Positions 43,497 through 54,528 of a stretch of DNA of 64,000 nucleotides are shown here, one piece after another. This DNA comes from Ypsolopha sequella. Its lineage: Eukaryota > Arthropoda > Insecta > Lepidoptera > Ypsolophidae. Under the pieces are notes generated by a model. That model did no database searches, had not been told where the DNA came from, and worked only from the letters and a program-made list of their open reading frames with translations. The translations under genes were made by a program, and so were the position numbers. Each line of letters starts with the position of its first letter. The first letter of the stretch is position 1. The DNA is taken from the NCBI GenBank assembly GCA_934047225.1, contig OW203993.1:29216069-29280068 (forward strand), in the 5' to 3' direction.

Positions 43497-43635
43497 CACT
43501 GCTGAATAGTATTTTGAATATAATTGAAATGGTCAGCGAATAGGCTCGCAATACAGCGAGGCAACGCCGCCCGCCAGCCTATTGGGTACTTATTCGCTGA
43601 CAATTTTAATGATATTCAAAATACTATTCAGCAGT
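43497..43635. mobile_element. Foldback element, about 139 bp
   Basis: CACTGCTGAATAGTATTTTG, then AATAT..TT.AAAT..TCAGCGAATA is present as inverted arms of about 48 bp. The centre is GC-rich (GAGGCAACGCCGCCCGCC). No coding capacity. Confidence 0.85.
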
Positions 43636-43911
43636 GGCGCCCGATGATGGCGGTGATCTGGCTCACATATTTTATCTGATCTAGAGCCCGCTATGAGACA
43701 GACAGGTTGGTATCTGTTTTTCTTTTTATATTTTATTTAATTTTAATTTAGTTTTAAAAAACATTGTGTTATTTAAGTTTACAAATAACATTATGTTATT
43801 TAAGTTTACAAATAAAAATTTTAACTTCATTAAAATAAGTATTTATGAGTAAACTTATTTTAATTCAAATCCTATTCAGTGTTGACGAAGCTGCTGGTAA
43901 AAGGGAGGTGT
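43636..43911. other. Unassigned
   Basis: Short ACATT.TGTTATTTAAGTTTAC direct repeat at about 43763-43812; otherwise nothing. Confidence 0.4.
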
Positions 43912-44384
43912 TTAAGGCCCTTAATACCGCCAAATGGGTACTTTCTAAAGCCTACTCCTCTTTTATGGCCAAACCAAAAATATTGAAAAAATTTATTATG
44001 GATTATCAACTCTAGGACAACATATGCAACATTTTTCTTTTTCGTACCACCAAAACTTCTATATGAAAAATTGTTTCAACTGAATGGTGTTTTTTGGCTT
44101 GAATTTCCTACTGCTCCTAAGCGGCTTCGGTGATTTAATTCATTTATGCTTTGATAAATAGATACACTTGATAGCTATAAATATAACATAGAATTATTCA
44201 ATCGAACAATGACGCCCATGTGAAAAGTATTATTTTCTCCTATTTTGCCCTATCAAGGACGCAGTGAGCGTGTAACAGTCACCACGCATTGTGCACTGAT
44301 TTGAACGTTATTTCAATGTCGTTTCCGTCGATATTCATACAGACAAACATCGAGCTGCTAATTTGGCGACGGTAATCGCCTTAA
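43912..44384 (+). mobile_element. TTAA-flanked MITE, copy 2, against a receptor splice donor
   Basis: TTAA at 43912-43915 and 44381-44384; termini GGCCCTTAATACCGCCAAAT and, inverted, GGCGATTACCGTCGCCAAAT. Interior as in copies 1 and 3. It ends 12 bp from the last coding base of the 44397-44487 exon, so on the minus-strand transcript the intron is GTGAGTATTATA and then transposon. Confidence 0.92.
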
Positions 44385-44396
44385 TATAATACTCAC

Positions 44397-44487
44397 GCTT
44401 CAGATATAAGAGCCCTCAGTTTGCAGAACACGGCGCCCAGGCTGTAGGGGTACTGGTGCCAGTAGACCGTCAGGTCATTCGGCAGAC
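44397..44487 (-). CDS. CAPA-receptor-like GPCR, exon with TM2 end, ECL1 and TM3 start (partial gene)
   Basis: 91-bp internal exon, too short for ordinary ORF lists. On the minus strand the acceptor GGTTTGTTGCAG precedes 44487 and the donor GC|GTGAGT follows 44397. It encodes (G)LPNDLTVYWHQYPYSLGAVF, then CKLRALISEA. The Trp of ECL1 and the Cys at the top of TM3 (VFCKLRA) are standard class-A GPCR features; the Cys is the disulfide partner of the ECL2 Cys encoded at 6.0 kb. Phase fits exactly with the next exon: GAA GC|A GCA TCG gives SEAASYV. LP..L...W.QYP..LG..FCK is what I recall for CAPA receptors. The TM1 exon is not in the window and must lie beyond 64 kb, or was missed. Confidence 0.88.
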
Positions 44488-44542
44488 CTGCAACAAACCA
44501 GATCAGGAATTTACTTGCCTTCAATCATACAAAAATACAGTA

Positions 44543-45062
44543 CAGCCACTGAGTGATGGCGCCTATGACGTTTAAATCCCTACAAAGTATCGCAAGCAAG
44601 TGTGAATTAAAAAATGTAATACTTCATTGTTGATAGTGATGTACTACTTGTTTCGGTTATTATTTTTCGATTTGAATGTTGCTTTATTGTGCAATAGAAT
44701 TCGTATAGAAACAAAGATTTTTTTTCAAAGTTTCTCATTTTTTATAGGTCGTAATTGAGGTCGCCAAGTTACGCAATAATATTTAATTTAAAACAAAACA
44801 ATGACGAAGTTAAACTAAACGAAAATAAATGATAGTAAACTACTTTTTTCGATTTAGATATTTAAACATCTCTTGGGGGCCCCGGGGCACTACACCGCAT
44901 AGCCCTCCGATAGCTACGCCACTGGTTTTGGCACATTTTCCTTTTGTATCACATTATGTTGAATGTTGAGAAAACTCACACTTGATTTTTATTTTCAACC
45001 GAAATTTGAAATGTACCTCATCACTAAATGCAGCTGTCATAAGTGCCATCACTCAGTGGCCC
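44543..45062 (-). mobile_element. TA-flanked non-autonomous DNA transposon, copy 2
   Basis: Inverted copy of 8802-9459 without the foldback insert; TA at 44541-44542 and 45063-45064. Termini CAGCCACTGAGTGATGGCGC and GCCATCACTCAGTGGCCC. The interior GGCGTAGCTATCGG is the empty target of the 8961-9072 insert. Confidence 0.9.
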
Positions 45063-45089
45063 TACTTTAATAATAAACAAAACCGGTCA

Positions 45090-45198
45090 TGTACAGTCAA
45101 GACCACGTCAAGTTATACACTTGTAGTACTACATATAAGATAGGTACCAAGTCTAATGTGTGTAGGTAGCGTGATGTGATGTGACTGTACGAGTAGGA
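45090..45198 (+). mobile_element. Short TIR element, diverged second copy
   Basis: GTACAGTCAAGACCACGTCAAG, ATACACTTGTAGTAC, GATAGGTACCAAGTCTAATGTG and terminal GTGACTGTAC align with the element at 1430-1550. Confidence 0.55.
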
Positions 45199-45273
45199 CT
45201 TGTGCGCTGAGGGTTCCGTATGTACTGTTATGTCAAATAAGTTGGTAAAGTTAACGAAATAAATCTATTATAC

Positions 45274-46320
45274 TGGGTGGCGCAAAAGTAATGACCCTAT
45301 TTCGTTTAGCTACAATACTTTTCTACAATCAAAAACTGTTATTAGTTTTTTCAATACTATATATTTGGCTATCAAATTTCGTCCCATCAAGATTTAAATA
45401 TGATGTCTATTAAATAGTTATCTATTAAATAGTTATCTATTAAATAGTTATCTATTAAATAGTTATCTGGATAAACTCTGGAGTTAATGCACATTTGAGC
45501 CCTATTTATGACATTTTCCATAACTTGTCGCAACACTTCCGGTGATATGTTCCTTATTTCTCGATGAATATTTTCTTTTAAGGCTGCGAGAGACTGTGAC
45601 TTATTCACATACACCACAGATTTCAAATAACCCCAAAGAAAGAAGTTTGGACTCGTCAGATTGGACGATCTCGCAGGCCAATGCAAATCGCCAAAACGGA
45701 GATGATACGGCCTGGAAAGGTGTCCCTCACTAAGTCCATAGCTGTGTGTGCCGTGGCGCCGTCTTGTTGGAACTAGATGTGCTCCATCCCCAATTCATCC
45801 AAACTGGGTATCAAAAACTCCCGTAATATAACATGGTACTGTAGCGGTCGCCAGTTACAGATACCGCATTGCTTGCAGTGCCTTGAAAAAAAAATCCGAT
45901 CACTCTTTCGGCACGGACGCAACACCACACAGTAACTTTTATTTGGTGTGAAGGTGTTTCTTGAATAATGCGCGGATTTTCTGGACCCCAGAAGTGAGGA
46001 TTTTGCTTATTGACATGTCCAGAGAGATGAAAATGCGCTTCGTCGCTCATAAGCAATTTTGAAGGAAAATCATCCTCTTCAAGGTTGAGGTTGATGACGC
46101 GCTGCAGCTGGTGAATCATCTGAGTTTTATACGGAAACATCTTCAAGTATTTCACCAAAATACGGTGCAAAGTCCGCCTAGAAATGCCTAATTGCGTGGC
46201 ACATCGCTTCTTTGATGTTTCTAGACACTCTTCTACATCTTCGTGCACAGCATCGATATTTTCTAAAAGGTTGTGATAATCAGTTATTTTGTGAGATTTT
46301 AAATAAAGATGCGATTTAGA
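45274..46320 (-). pseudogene. Mariner-superfamily transposase, broken
   Basis: Reading on the minus strand from about 46320: N-terminal helices with CATQLGISRRTLHRIL, then catalytic MSDEAHFHLSGHVNKQNPHFW, KVTVWCCV, a frameshift or stop region (45690-45810) containing remnants of the second Asp motif, and HWPARSSNLTSPNFFLWGYLK (usually SPDLT..D/E). The third catalytic acidic position appears as Asn (SPN), so the enzyme is dead even apart from the breaks. The left end has GGGTGGCGCAAAAGTAATGAC, a terminus of the type seen in mariner-like elements with this transposase; a matching right TIR is not visible. Confidence 0.85.
45406..45465. repeat. 15-bp tandem repeat in the transposase C-terminus
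   Basis: Unit TCTATTAAATAGTTA, four copies, in frame as a five-residue repeat (DNYLI) at the end of the transposase frame. Confidence 0.92.
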
Positions 46321-48076
46321 AGAGCGTATATTTTTATTTCGTAAAACTTCGTAAAACTTTTTTTAACTCTATATATACCCTGAGTCGTTCCTGAAAAATA
46401 GGACCTTGACATACGGACAGATAAATTAACAAAAAACAGGACCTTGACACACGGACAGATAAATAAACGAAAACAAAGATAAGTCGTTATGCCACGATAA
46501 GGTGCGGAACCCTAAAAACCAAATAGCGTGCGTGAAATATTGATCCCTAGAGAAATAAAGTCGTAAGTTATATAATCGTAGATCGTACCGACTTTATTTT
46601 TCATCGAGGATTATACATAGATAGTATCCGAGCACAAGCGATCATTCCTGCTCCTGGACTACATCAAACTCCTAATTGTATATCACTCGAGGATTAAAAA
46701 GTGCAGTTACATTTGCAACGTTACAATTTGTAGCTAAAATTACTGTGATATATTTGTGAAATACGCGCCGTTTTCTAATTAGGTAATCGGAACAGAACAC
46801 TTAAATTCAAAATTCACTCAAAAGTTATTCAATAAAACCTTATAACCTATGTATTGTGTATGTTGCTATCGCAAAGTTTCCATTGGTTTCCGTAAATTAG
46901 AATTAAATATATAATATTAAATATTTGTAAAAACTGTTTTCCATGAAACGGTAACTGTTTATTTATAGAAAAGTGTATAAACTTAGTCTTATTTACATAA
47001 ATGACGTCTGTATTTCTCTCTTTTTTCATTTCCAGTATAGATGAAAATTGTACAACTTGCTAAAGTTTGCGTAAAAACGAGGCAATATTCACGATATCCT
47101 GACAGCTATTATGATGGTGTTTCACCAAATTTTGCTTTTTAGACTGTATAGAAACGTAGTTGGATATCGCTAGATAAAAATTAGGAACAAAAAAATGAAG
47201 AAAATGAGCTGCTGACTTTACATTTAGTTTTTACCTTTTGTATGAATCTTAAGAAAAATCCAAGCATAAAGGGGCCTCTTAAAGTCGCGCATCGCTGAAG
47301 ATAATGACAAACATCACTACGTACTTGCTAGCATACCGCAACAGGAACAAGTGACACGATTTTGCACCCACTTCATCCCCACTTTCTCTACCTATGTAAG
47401 CAGCAAGTCAAAGTCAAGGATCAAGACAGGATAGCCCCGAGCAGAAACTAAGCGCTGCTCATCCGCCATCAGACAATATACGACTTGACTGACTCAACTA
47501 AGTGTTGTGGTGTTCAGCAGTTCAGTAACAATATAACTTAATTTAAAGTACAAAGAGATATAGTAAATAAATTTCATCAGACACTCAACGAAACTGGTAA
47601 ACATTTCAGTAGCATGCCCTTTGTTGCAATTAGTAAATTGTTCACGGTTCTATCACATTTTGCGCTAAAAGGTGGTATTTCAACCTTTCAGATCTATTAT
47701 TTAGTTGACGGTCTTTGTGGTCAAGTGTCTCTAGGTACTCAAACACAAATCAGTCATTTGTGCTCATTTGTGCTCATTTGCATTTGACGTAGCGTAGGTA
47801 CGTTACACGAAAATTCCTTCAGCCGCTTTCTGCCTTGGTGTGACATTTTTAGAATCAGCTCATAAAGCCCTTTGAATTGATACCCTACACGTTATGCTTC
47901 AGAAAAAAACAAAAAAAAAAATTATGACGTCATAACTAAACATAAACTAAACATGGATCTCTAAGCAATATCACCATTGATATTCTTATGCTACAATTTG
48001 AAGCCACTGACACCTCTTCCATGCTTCAATCATCAAGGAGCCCACGGAACCAGACTATACAAGGTGACTTTTTGAT
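46321..48076. other. Long unassigned stretch
   Basis: Contains two short direct GGACCTTGACA.ACGGACAGATAAA repeats (about 46402 and 46440). The 47250-47530 part is less AT-rich and could hold a non-coding exon, but I see no coding signal. Confidence 0.35.
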
Positions 48077-48304
48077 CATCGTCCAAATTCATACTGGAGG
48101 CTTGGTAAGTGATCGGCATCATGAATCTATAGCAATTTTTGTGAAATTCGTATAACGAAATTTCGACTTCCCATAGTAATTCACTCCCAGTCCTAAGTGA
48201 ATCACTATGGGGAGTCGAAATTTCATTTTGTGAATTTTACAAAAATCATTATTGGTTCATGGTGCTGTTCACTTACCAAGGCTCAAGTATGAATTTGGAC
48301 GATG
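48077..48304. mobile_element. Full-length foldback element, 228 bp
   Basis: CATCGTCCAAATTCATAC..GG..CTTGGTAAGTGA reads the same on both strands over nearly the whole element, with many mismatches between arms (older than the 49-kb hairpin). A partial extra end ACAAATTCATACTTGAGCCT follows at 48307. Confidence 0.85.
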
Positions 48305-48559
48305 TTTACAAATTCATACTTGAGCCTGAGTGCCTGAAGTACAGCGCGGGCATAGATGGCGTGGGACTCACCACACATCACGCAGGGACGAGCCGTGTGT
48401 CCTGCTGAAATAATCTGGGGCCTAGAGTTTTTTTGCTTCAGTGAGGCCCAAGTCGACCCACGTTTCAGATCAACCTACTGGTGCTTGCTCAACCGACAGG
48501 AATCGAATGTGGGCCTTAAAATAATTGTATATGTCGTGGGCAGATCGTAGAATTCGCCA
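48305..48559. other. Unassigned GC-richer block
   Basis: The frame 48356-48550 crosses it; I recognise no domain. Confidence 0.3.
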
Positions 48560-48830
48560 TATTTCACTAAAAGTCAAAAATAGGTGCGACGACGAGCGAA
48601 GCGAGCGGAGCGAAGCGACCCAACTAGTTTTAACAAAAATATGATACTCGTATACCTAGCCTAGGCAGATCATGATATGCCCAATTCTAAGATGTGCCGA
48701 CGACATATCTACTAAATACTCAAATATAAGATGACCACAGTCTGCAAAGAACGGCCACAGACAAGTTTTGTCTGTGTAATAACACAATTGCAATGTCCCA
48801 GTACGGCTTCTCGTGACGTCATGATAACTG
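48560..48830. repeat. Fragment of the AGTCAAAAATAGGTGCGACG family
   Basis: The end motif and the CAGTACGGCTTCTCGTGACG TCATG motif match the 36070-37545 element (see there). The short GAGCGAAGCGAGCGGAGCG repeat lies at 48594-48612. Confidence 0.55.
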
Positions 48831-49010
48831 ATCAATGACAAGTTCAACGACCCTGTTGTCGTTATTTAATTATTGCTTCCAATCGATTTGGACTTAAACT
48901 ATAACGGGTGAAAAATAAAACGAAATTCACAAACATTGTACGATTGTTCCGATCACTTATCGAGACTTTTGTATGAATTTGTATGTATCAATCAAAGTCA
49001 ACTAATATAT
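48831..49010. other. Short unassigned spacer
   Basis: Nothing recognised. Confidence 0.4.
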
Positions 49011-49629
49011 CCCATAAAAAACATAAAATGTACAAAAATGGCAAGTCTCGCAACGCAATCCTTCCACCGTAAAAAGTTGTGAGATCTTATGTAAAGCCAA
49101 GTCTGCTATTTTAGTTTTTATGGAAGCACCTTTTCATTTAAGTTAGTATGGGAGCACCTATTTAACAAATTTATCATTAATTGTTTCCTATTTAGTTACC
49201 TACCAACATTAAGTGACTGTATTAATATTAGTCATCTTTATTTCTCTAATAAAATATAGTGACTTCGCAATCGCACAGCAACATATACAACATATCAGCT
49301 ACCTAATACCAATTTATTAACGATTTGAGAAGATATTTCTACGCATCAATGCTTTATTTGTGCTCTGCGATTGCAAAGTCACCATATTTTATTAGGAAAT
49401 AAAGATGACTAATATTAATACAGTCACTTAATGTTGGTAGGTAACTAAATAGGAAACAATTAATGATAAATTTGTTAAATAGGTGCTCCCATACTAACTT
49501 AAATGAAAAGGCGCATCCATAAAAACTAAAATAGCAGACTTGGCTTTACATAAGATCTCACAACTTTTTACGGTGGAAGGATTGCGTTGCGAGACTTGCC
49601 ATTTTTGTACATTTTATGTTTTTTATGGG
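49011..49629. repeat. 619-bp giant hairpin (arms about 267 bp, loop about 84 bp)
   Basis: Left arm 49011-49278 and right arm 49363-49629 are complementary with only about a dozen differences by eye (for example GAAGCACC/GCGCATCC, CAATCGCACAG/CTGCGATTGCA). Arms begin CCCATAAAAAACATAAAATG. No coding sequence, no clear target duplication. On transcription in either direction it would fold into a nearly continuous duplex of about 260 bp. Confidence 0.95.
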
Positions 49630-49690
49630 ATCTCATTTCTTTTTGTAGGTAGTCGTCCTTTTTTTCTTCTCGGGTAATATTTCTTGCACG

Positions 49691-50130
49691 TCAGCTGCGG
49701 ATTTTCTTAAAACCCACTCCCTTTAACTGATCATTAGGACATACTCCTGAGAAACTAGTATCGGGAAGGAGCATTTCATAATGACCACCTAAGAAACTAC
49801 CAGAGAATCGTAAACGTTTCACTGGCATCCCAGGATCGCCACCGAATGATCCTCTCAAACGGCCATTTTCGTAAACCTCGAACATAAATGGATACAAAGC
49901 GGTGGCTGCCATAAGTTCGGATACGGAACCGTAGGTGGTAGTTTTCATCATTGCTGTCGAGTGCATGTGTCTCCACGCTCGTCACACGTATAAAGTTGCA
50001 TTTCATCCCAATGCGCTACCACATACTCGACTACCGCACACCTAATGTCATATGACGACTTAATGTTCCCATACATAGACAATGACAAAGAATGGAACAA
50101 ACATGAACCATCTCCAGGTATAGGGACAAC
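49691..50130 (-). pseudogene. OTU-type cysteine protease domain, frameshifted fragment
   Basis: On the minus strand PIPGDGSCLFHSLSLSMYGN is a clear OTU active-site block (Cys codon at 50101-50103 within GDGSC). It is followed by AVVEYVVAHWDEMQLY. A one-base shift near 49960 breaks the frame, after which TYGSVSELMAATALYPFMFE, KRLRFSGSFLGGHYEMLLP gives the C-terminal part with the expected catalytic His (codon 49781-49783) about 107 residues after the Cys. It ends at a stop at 49691. A stop lies upstream of PHLVVPIPGDG, so the 5' part is missing. OTU domains cleave ubiquitin and occur in host genes, insect DNA viruses and several transposons; the source here is unknown. Confidence 0.8.
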
Positions 50131-50640
50131 TAGGTGTGGACAAGGATTTTAATTTATGTACAATATTTCAGGTTCCATTGCAATATTAATTTTTACGGTA
50201 AGTTATTATTACTATTATCCACAATTAGATGCAACAGGCAGGTTAAAATTTCTTTTGACCATGAAGTGAAAGGCAGGCTTGTCAGTCTAAGCCACAGAGT
50301 ACATTATTATGTCTAAACCTCTCAGAATAATGAGCTAAACCTGGTCTTTTTTGAATGACACACGAGTACATAGACATTTCAATATACCTACATCATAGAG
50401 GATGCATATACAAATAAAACAACATTAGCCGCTTTATTTTTCCTTTAATATATTTAAAGCTTTACTTGATAAATAACCTTTTACCTTGATTTTTAGGGTT
50501 CCGTATCATTAGGTTCCGTGACCCTATTACTAATCCTCCGCTGTCTATCCATCTATCACATGGGTCTACAGCTTCAGCCGTTATAGGTAGCGCGTAAATA
50601 TTTTCACATAATATATGTTACATTGTCCTCTATCACGGCA
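50131..50640. repeat. Unassigned sequence followed by a GGTTCCGT/TGTC repeat module
   Basis: From about 50498 the TTTAGGGTTCCGTATC..CCTATTACTAATCCTCCGCTGTC module begins, leading into the inverted-repeat arm. The arm may begin before 50641, but the partner arm runs off the window. Confidence 0.5.
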
Positions 50641-52281
50641 AATAATAATTTGGCCACTATCATAGCATAAAAAGTTCAATAAATGGAAATCCAAGGGGGG
50701 TCCAATTATTCGATGTTATTTGTTTCAGCTCTATCTTTATAAAACAACAATTTTGGGCATATAAATATTAGAGTTCCGTATTCAAAAGGTGCTGATTTGT
50801 TTGTCAGGCGCTACCATTTTAGCGCCTTGTTTTTTGTCGCCTTGATGTTGCTATGTCATCTTTATTGTTGGTATTTACCATAATGATTTGGGGTTTCGTA
50901 CAAATATTGTGTGATGGTAGTACGGAACCCTTCGTGAGCGAGTCTGACTTGCACTTAGCCGGTTTAATAGCGACTTAATTACGAAATGTTGATATTTATC
51001 TTCTTAAATAGACTAAATGTGTTTTAGGGTTCCTTACCCAAAGCACAAATTATTATAACAAAGGCTCTATCGTTAGAACGGTTATACATACAAGTACCTA
51101 CAAGTTGAAAATTTAGGCAGACTACTTTAAAGTAAAATAAGAAATCATAAAAATTAGGGTTCCTTCCTAAAAAGGTACCGAATTGTTTGTCAGGCGCTAC
51201 CGTTTTATCGCTTTATTTTTTGTCGCCTTGATGGTGCTATGGCATCTATGTTGTTGCAATTTACTTTTAGGGTTCCATACCCGTATTGTGTAGGGGTACG
51301 GAACCCTTTATGCGCGAGTCGGATTCGCACACTACCGTTTTTTTAGTGACTTAATTACGAAATGTTGATATTTTCTTCTTAAATAGACTAATATTGTGAA
51401 TATGTGGAACATTATAAGCCACCCTTTTTAGGGTGCCTTACCCAAGGAACAGATTATTATAACAAAGGCTCTATATTTAGAACGGTAATACAACATACAA
51501 GTAAAAGTTTAAACTTTGGGCAGTCTGTAGTAAATACTTTAAAGTAAAATAATGAAAATTTGGGTCCCGTACTAAAAAGGTACCGAATTGTTTGTCAGGC
51601 GCTACCGTTTTATCGCTTTGTTTTTTGTCGCCTTAATGTTGCTATGGCATCTATATTGTTGTTATTTACTTTTAGGGTTCCATACCCGTATTGTGTAGGG
51701 GTACGGAACTCTTTATGGACGAGTCAGATTCGCACTTTACTGGTTTTATTTTTTAGTTTTCGCACTTTAACTTTAACGTAGAATTTTTCGTTTTAGGCGT
51801 CTTTAATGCAAAGCAGCATACCAGCAACGTCATCTAGTGTCATACAAATTTATAGATGCAGCTGGAAACATACATTTTGTATAGACTTTGTATGGAAATA
51901 TTAAATTACCAACCGCAAATAACATTTTTATATTTTTTTGTTGCAATGTACACTTAACACTTACCGCATACAAAATTTCAAGTTTGTAGGCCTGCTAGAA
52001 CACCTTTAGACTTTTGATGATGTGTCAGTCAGTCAGTGACAAAATAAGGGAACTTTGACTTGAGATATTTCGTAATCAAATATAGGTACAAAGTTGTAAT
52101 TTGGGGTCAGAAGTAGGATCAGTAACTACTCTTGGTTCCTGAAATTTCAGACTTCTAGCATCACCCACAACGAAGATACAGGGGGGTTGAAAGTGCCGTG
52201 AGTTGCTTCGAGAAAAGGATGGTACGGCCGTTCCGCGTTTTTTCTGCGAGACTTTGCGGGGGCACTGCCGTGCCCCCAGAT
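50641..52281 (+). repeat. Left arm of a large inverted repeat (at least 1.64 kb)
   Basis: Matches the reverse complement of 62355-64000 almost base for base. Inside are three successive related modules (about 50770-50965, 51026-51345, 51433-51745), each with a GGGTTCC start, CAGGCGCTACC..TTT..(A/T)CGCTTT module, TTGCTATGGCAT and a TACGGAACCCTT..GCGAGTC end. The last part (51808-52281) is also found at 1-472. The 51560-51781 frame is identical in the partner arm but has no protein-like features. Confidence 0.95.
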
Positions 52282-53634
52282 ATATTTTTGTCATACGCAG
52301 GTTTGTAGTGCTGTATGTGGCTTGCAATTACAACTCAAACTTTAAAAATATCATAATTATTCAGATTCTTTATTGCAGAAAAAAATTTAAAGAGACAAGT
52401 AATCTTAAAGACTATTCAAACAGGTGAGCTTATCTCTGAAAGAGATTTCTAACAGCAAACACATGGGTATCCCCATATTCTATCGAAGCAATGTAAAAAA
52501 ATACGGGTGCTTCTTTTCTGTGTACTTCATGTAATCAATCTCTGTTATATGGATTTTGACTATCTAATCTAGGGTTTTAATAAATAATAATAATAAATAA
52601 TATTTTTTTTATTCCAGCTAATACAGCCACAATTTGCATTTCCTTAATTCAATAAATTTTGTTTTTAAAAAACATGATTAAATAAATTTTCCTCGATAGA
52701 AATAATGGAAAATTTATTGAAATTAGATCTTCAAACAAACTTTTTCTCCTCGTTTGACGAATAGGATAGGAACCATGTACTAGCGTAGTAGACCATATCG
52801 AGCTTTACCCGTCGGTACAACTTGTCTATCCCTCTCGAGGTAGATCAACAGAGTGAGAGAGAGCACTTTATCACTCGTTATCGAGCTCGATATGGTTTGA
52901 TATGCTAGACTAGCAGAACTCGAACATATTTTATTTACTCCCATACTGCTACATGGCAATTGCAACATCAAAAGCAGTTTTATAAGTACCTACATTGTCA
53001 ATCTCATGCTGTGATATTACATTACAACACCACCATTCTGCGCTGTAATTGGCCCAATTTATTACAAAATTGCTAGAGACCCAACCAACAATAGAGACGA
53101 AAAATAAGTCCCAGCCTTATTTCTTAAGCCACGCCCCCTTTATCTTGATTGGCCTTCAAGGCAGCATTACCGGGGCAACGCACTCGAGGTTCATGAACGA
53201 ATGCCTTCTCAGTTTTCGTGAAATTGTTAGTTGAAAAATAAAATCGTATCGCTTTTTTCGGCCAAGCTCTCATCCGCCACGCGTTTGGAGTTTAACGTGC
53301 GCTAATAAGGAACTCTGTTTCAACAAAAAAAAAAAACGCATGTATAGTACACGTACTTCTGAATCGCGTCTGAGCTTGGTCCAGAAATTTTAAATACAGT
53401 CGGTGCAAACTAAAATTCAATTTGCTTATAACTTCTCAATTCGCACAGAAACATTGTTTTGACAGCAAAATTGTTTACTTTTTGAACTAACTGCAAGCCG
53501 TTTTAAGGTTCCGTATCCCAACTTCGAAAAACAGAACTCTTGTAGGACCACGTTGTCGTCCGTCTGTCTGTCGATAACGTGAGTTGCGAGGTAATTCACC
53601 TCAGGTGAGGTAGGAGGCGAGTGTTTAAGGCCCT
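52282..53634. other. Unassigned interior of the inverted repeat
   Basis: Includes a fragment matching the inverse of 8060-8120 (about 52505-52560), the dispersed block near 52690-52790 (inverse of 7420-7545), a 13-bp inverted pair ACCATATCGAGCT/AGCTCGATATGGT (52793 and 52885) and a GGTTCCGTATCC...TCCGTCTGTCTGTC module at 53505-53575. Confidence 0.5.
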
Positions 53635-54098
53635 TAATACCGCCAAATGGGTACTTTCTAAAGCCTACTCCTCTTTTATGGCCAAACAAAAAATATTGAA
53701 AAAATGTATTATGGATTATCAACTCTAGGACAACATATGCAACATTTTCCTTTTTCGTACCACCAAAACTTCTATATGAAAAATTGTTTCAACTAAATGG
53801 TGTTTTTTGGCTTGAATTTCCTACTGCTCCTAAGCGGCTTAGGTGATTTAATTCATTTATGCTTTGATAAATGGATAAACTTGATAGCTATAAATATAAC
53901 ATAGAATTATTCAATCGAACAATGACGCCCATGTGAAAAGTATTATTTTCCTCTATTTTGCCCTTTCAAGGACGCAGCGAGCGTCGTAATAGCCACCACG
54001 CACTGTGCACTGATTTGAACGTTATTTCAATGTCGTTTCCGTCGATATTCATACAGACAAACATCGAGCTGCTAATTTGGCGACGGTAATCGCCTTAA
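53635..54098 (+). mobile_element. TTAA-flanked MITE, copy 3
   Basis: TTAA at 53635-53638 and 54095-54098. Very close to copy 2 (43912-44384), including the GCCCTTAATACCGCCAAATG start and GACGGTAATCGCC end, and more diverged from copy 1. Confidence 0.92.
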
Positions 54099-54528
54099 AT
54101 GAGCTATAACATTTCAGTTACAGTTATTATTTAGCTTGAAGGTGAATAAATATCTATTTCCTGCTTTATTAGTCAAATAGAGTTAGTTATTTTAAGTATC
54201 CTCTAGTTTCAAAAACAGAAGAGGATCTTGAAAATGGATGTCATAATATAATATTTTGAGTTATTTAGAATATTGTGTAAGTAAGTGGCCGTATTCGTTT
54301 TGTAGTTTGTCACGAATGATGTTCAAATAACAGGATTAGAGCCAAGGATCGGTAGTGTAGTAGCCTGGAGTGATGATTGAAACACAAACGTTAAGTTGAC
54401 ATGTTTAATAGTCAACTGCCAAAATAGTGATCCCGTAAACTATACAATACTCTGTAATATAATTACTTACTGCTAAATAAGCAGCATGCGGCATAGCATC
54501 TTCACTTCAATGTCACTGTGGAGTAGAA
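54099..54528. other. Unassigned
   Basis: Nothing recognised. Confidence 0.4.

Noticed and set aside
48356..48550. 64-codon frame after the 228-bp foldback
   Set aside because: No domain, no splice-site support; possible repeat fragment.
51560..51781. 73-codon frame that is conserved between 51560-51781 and 62860-63081
   Set aside because: Conservation is due to the whole inverted repeat being near identical, not to selection; no domain or protein-like composition beyond a hydrophobic patch.
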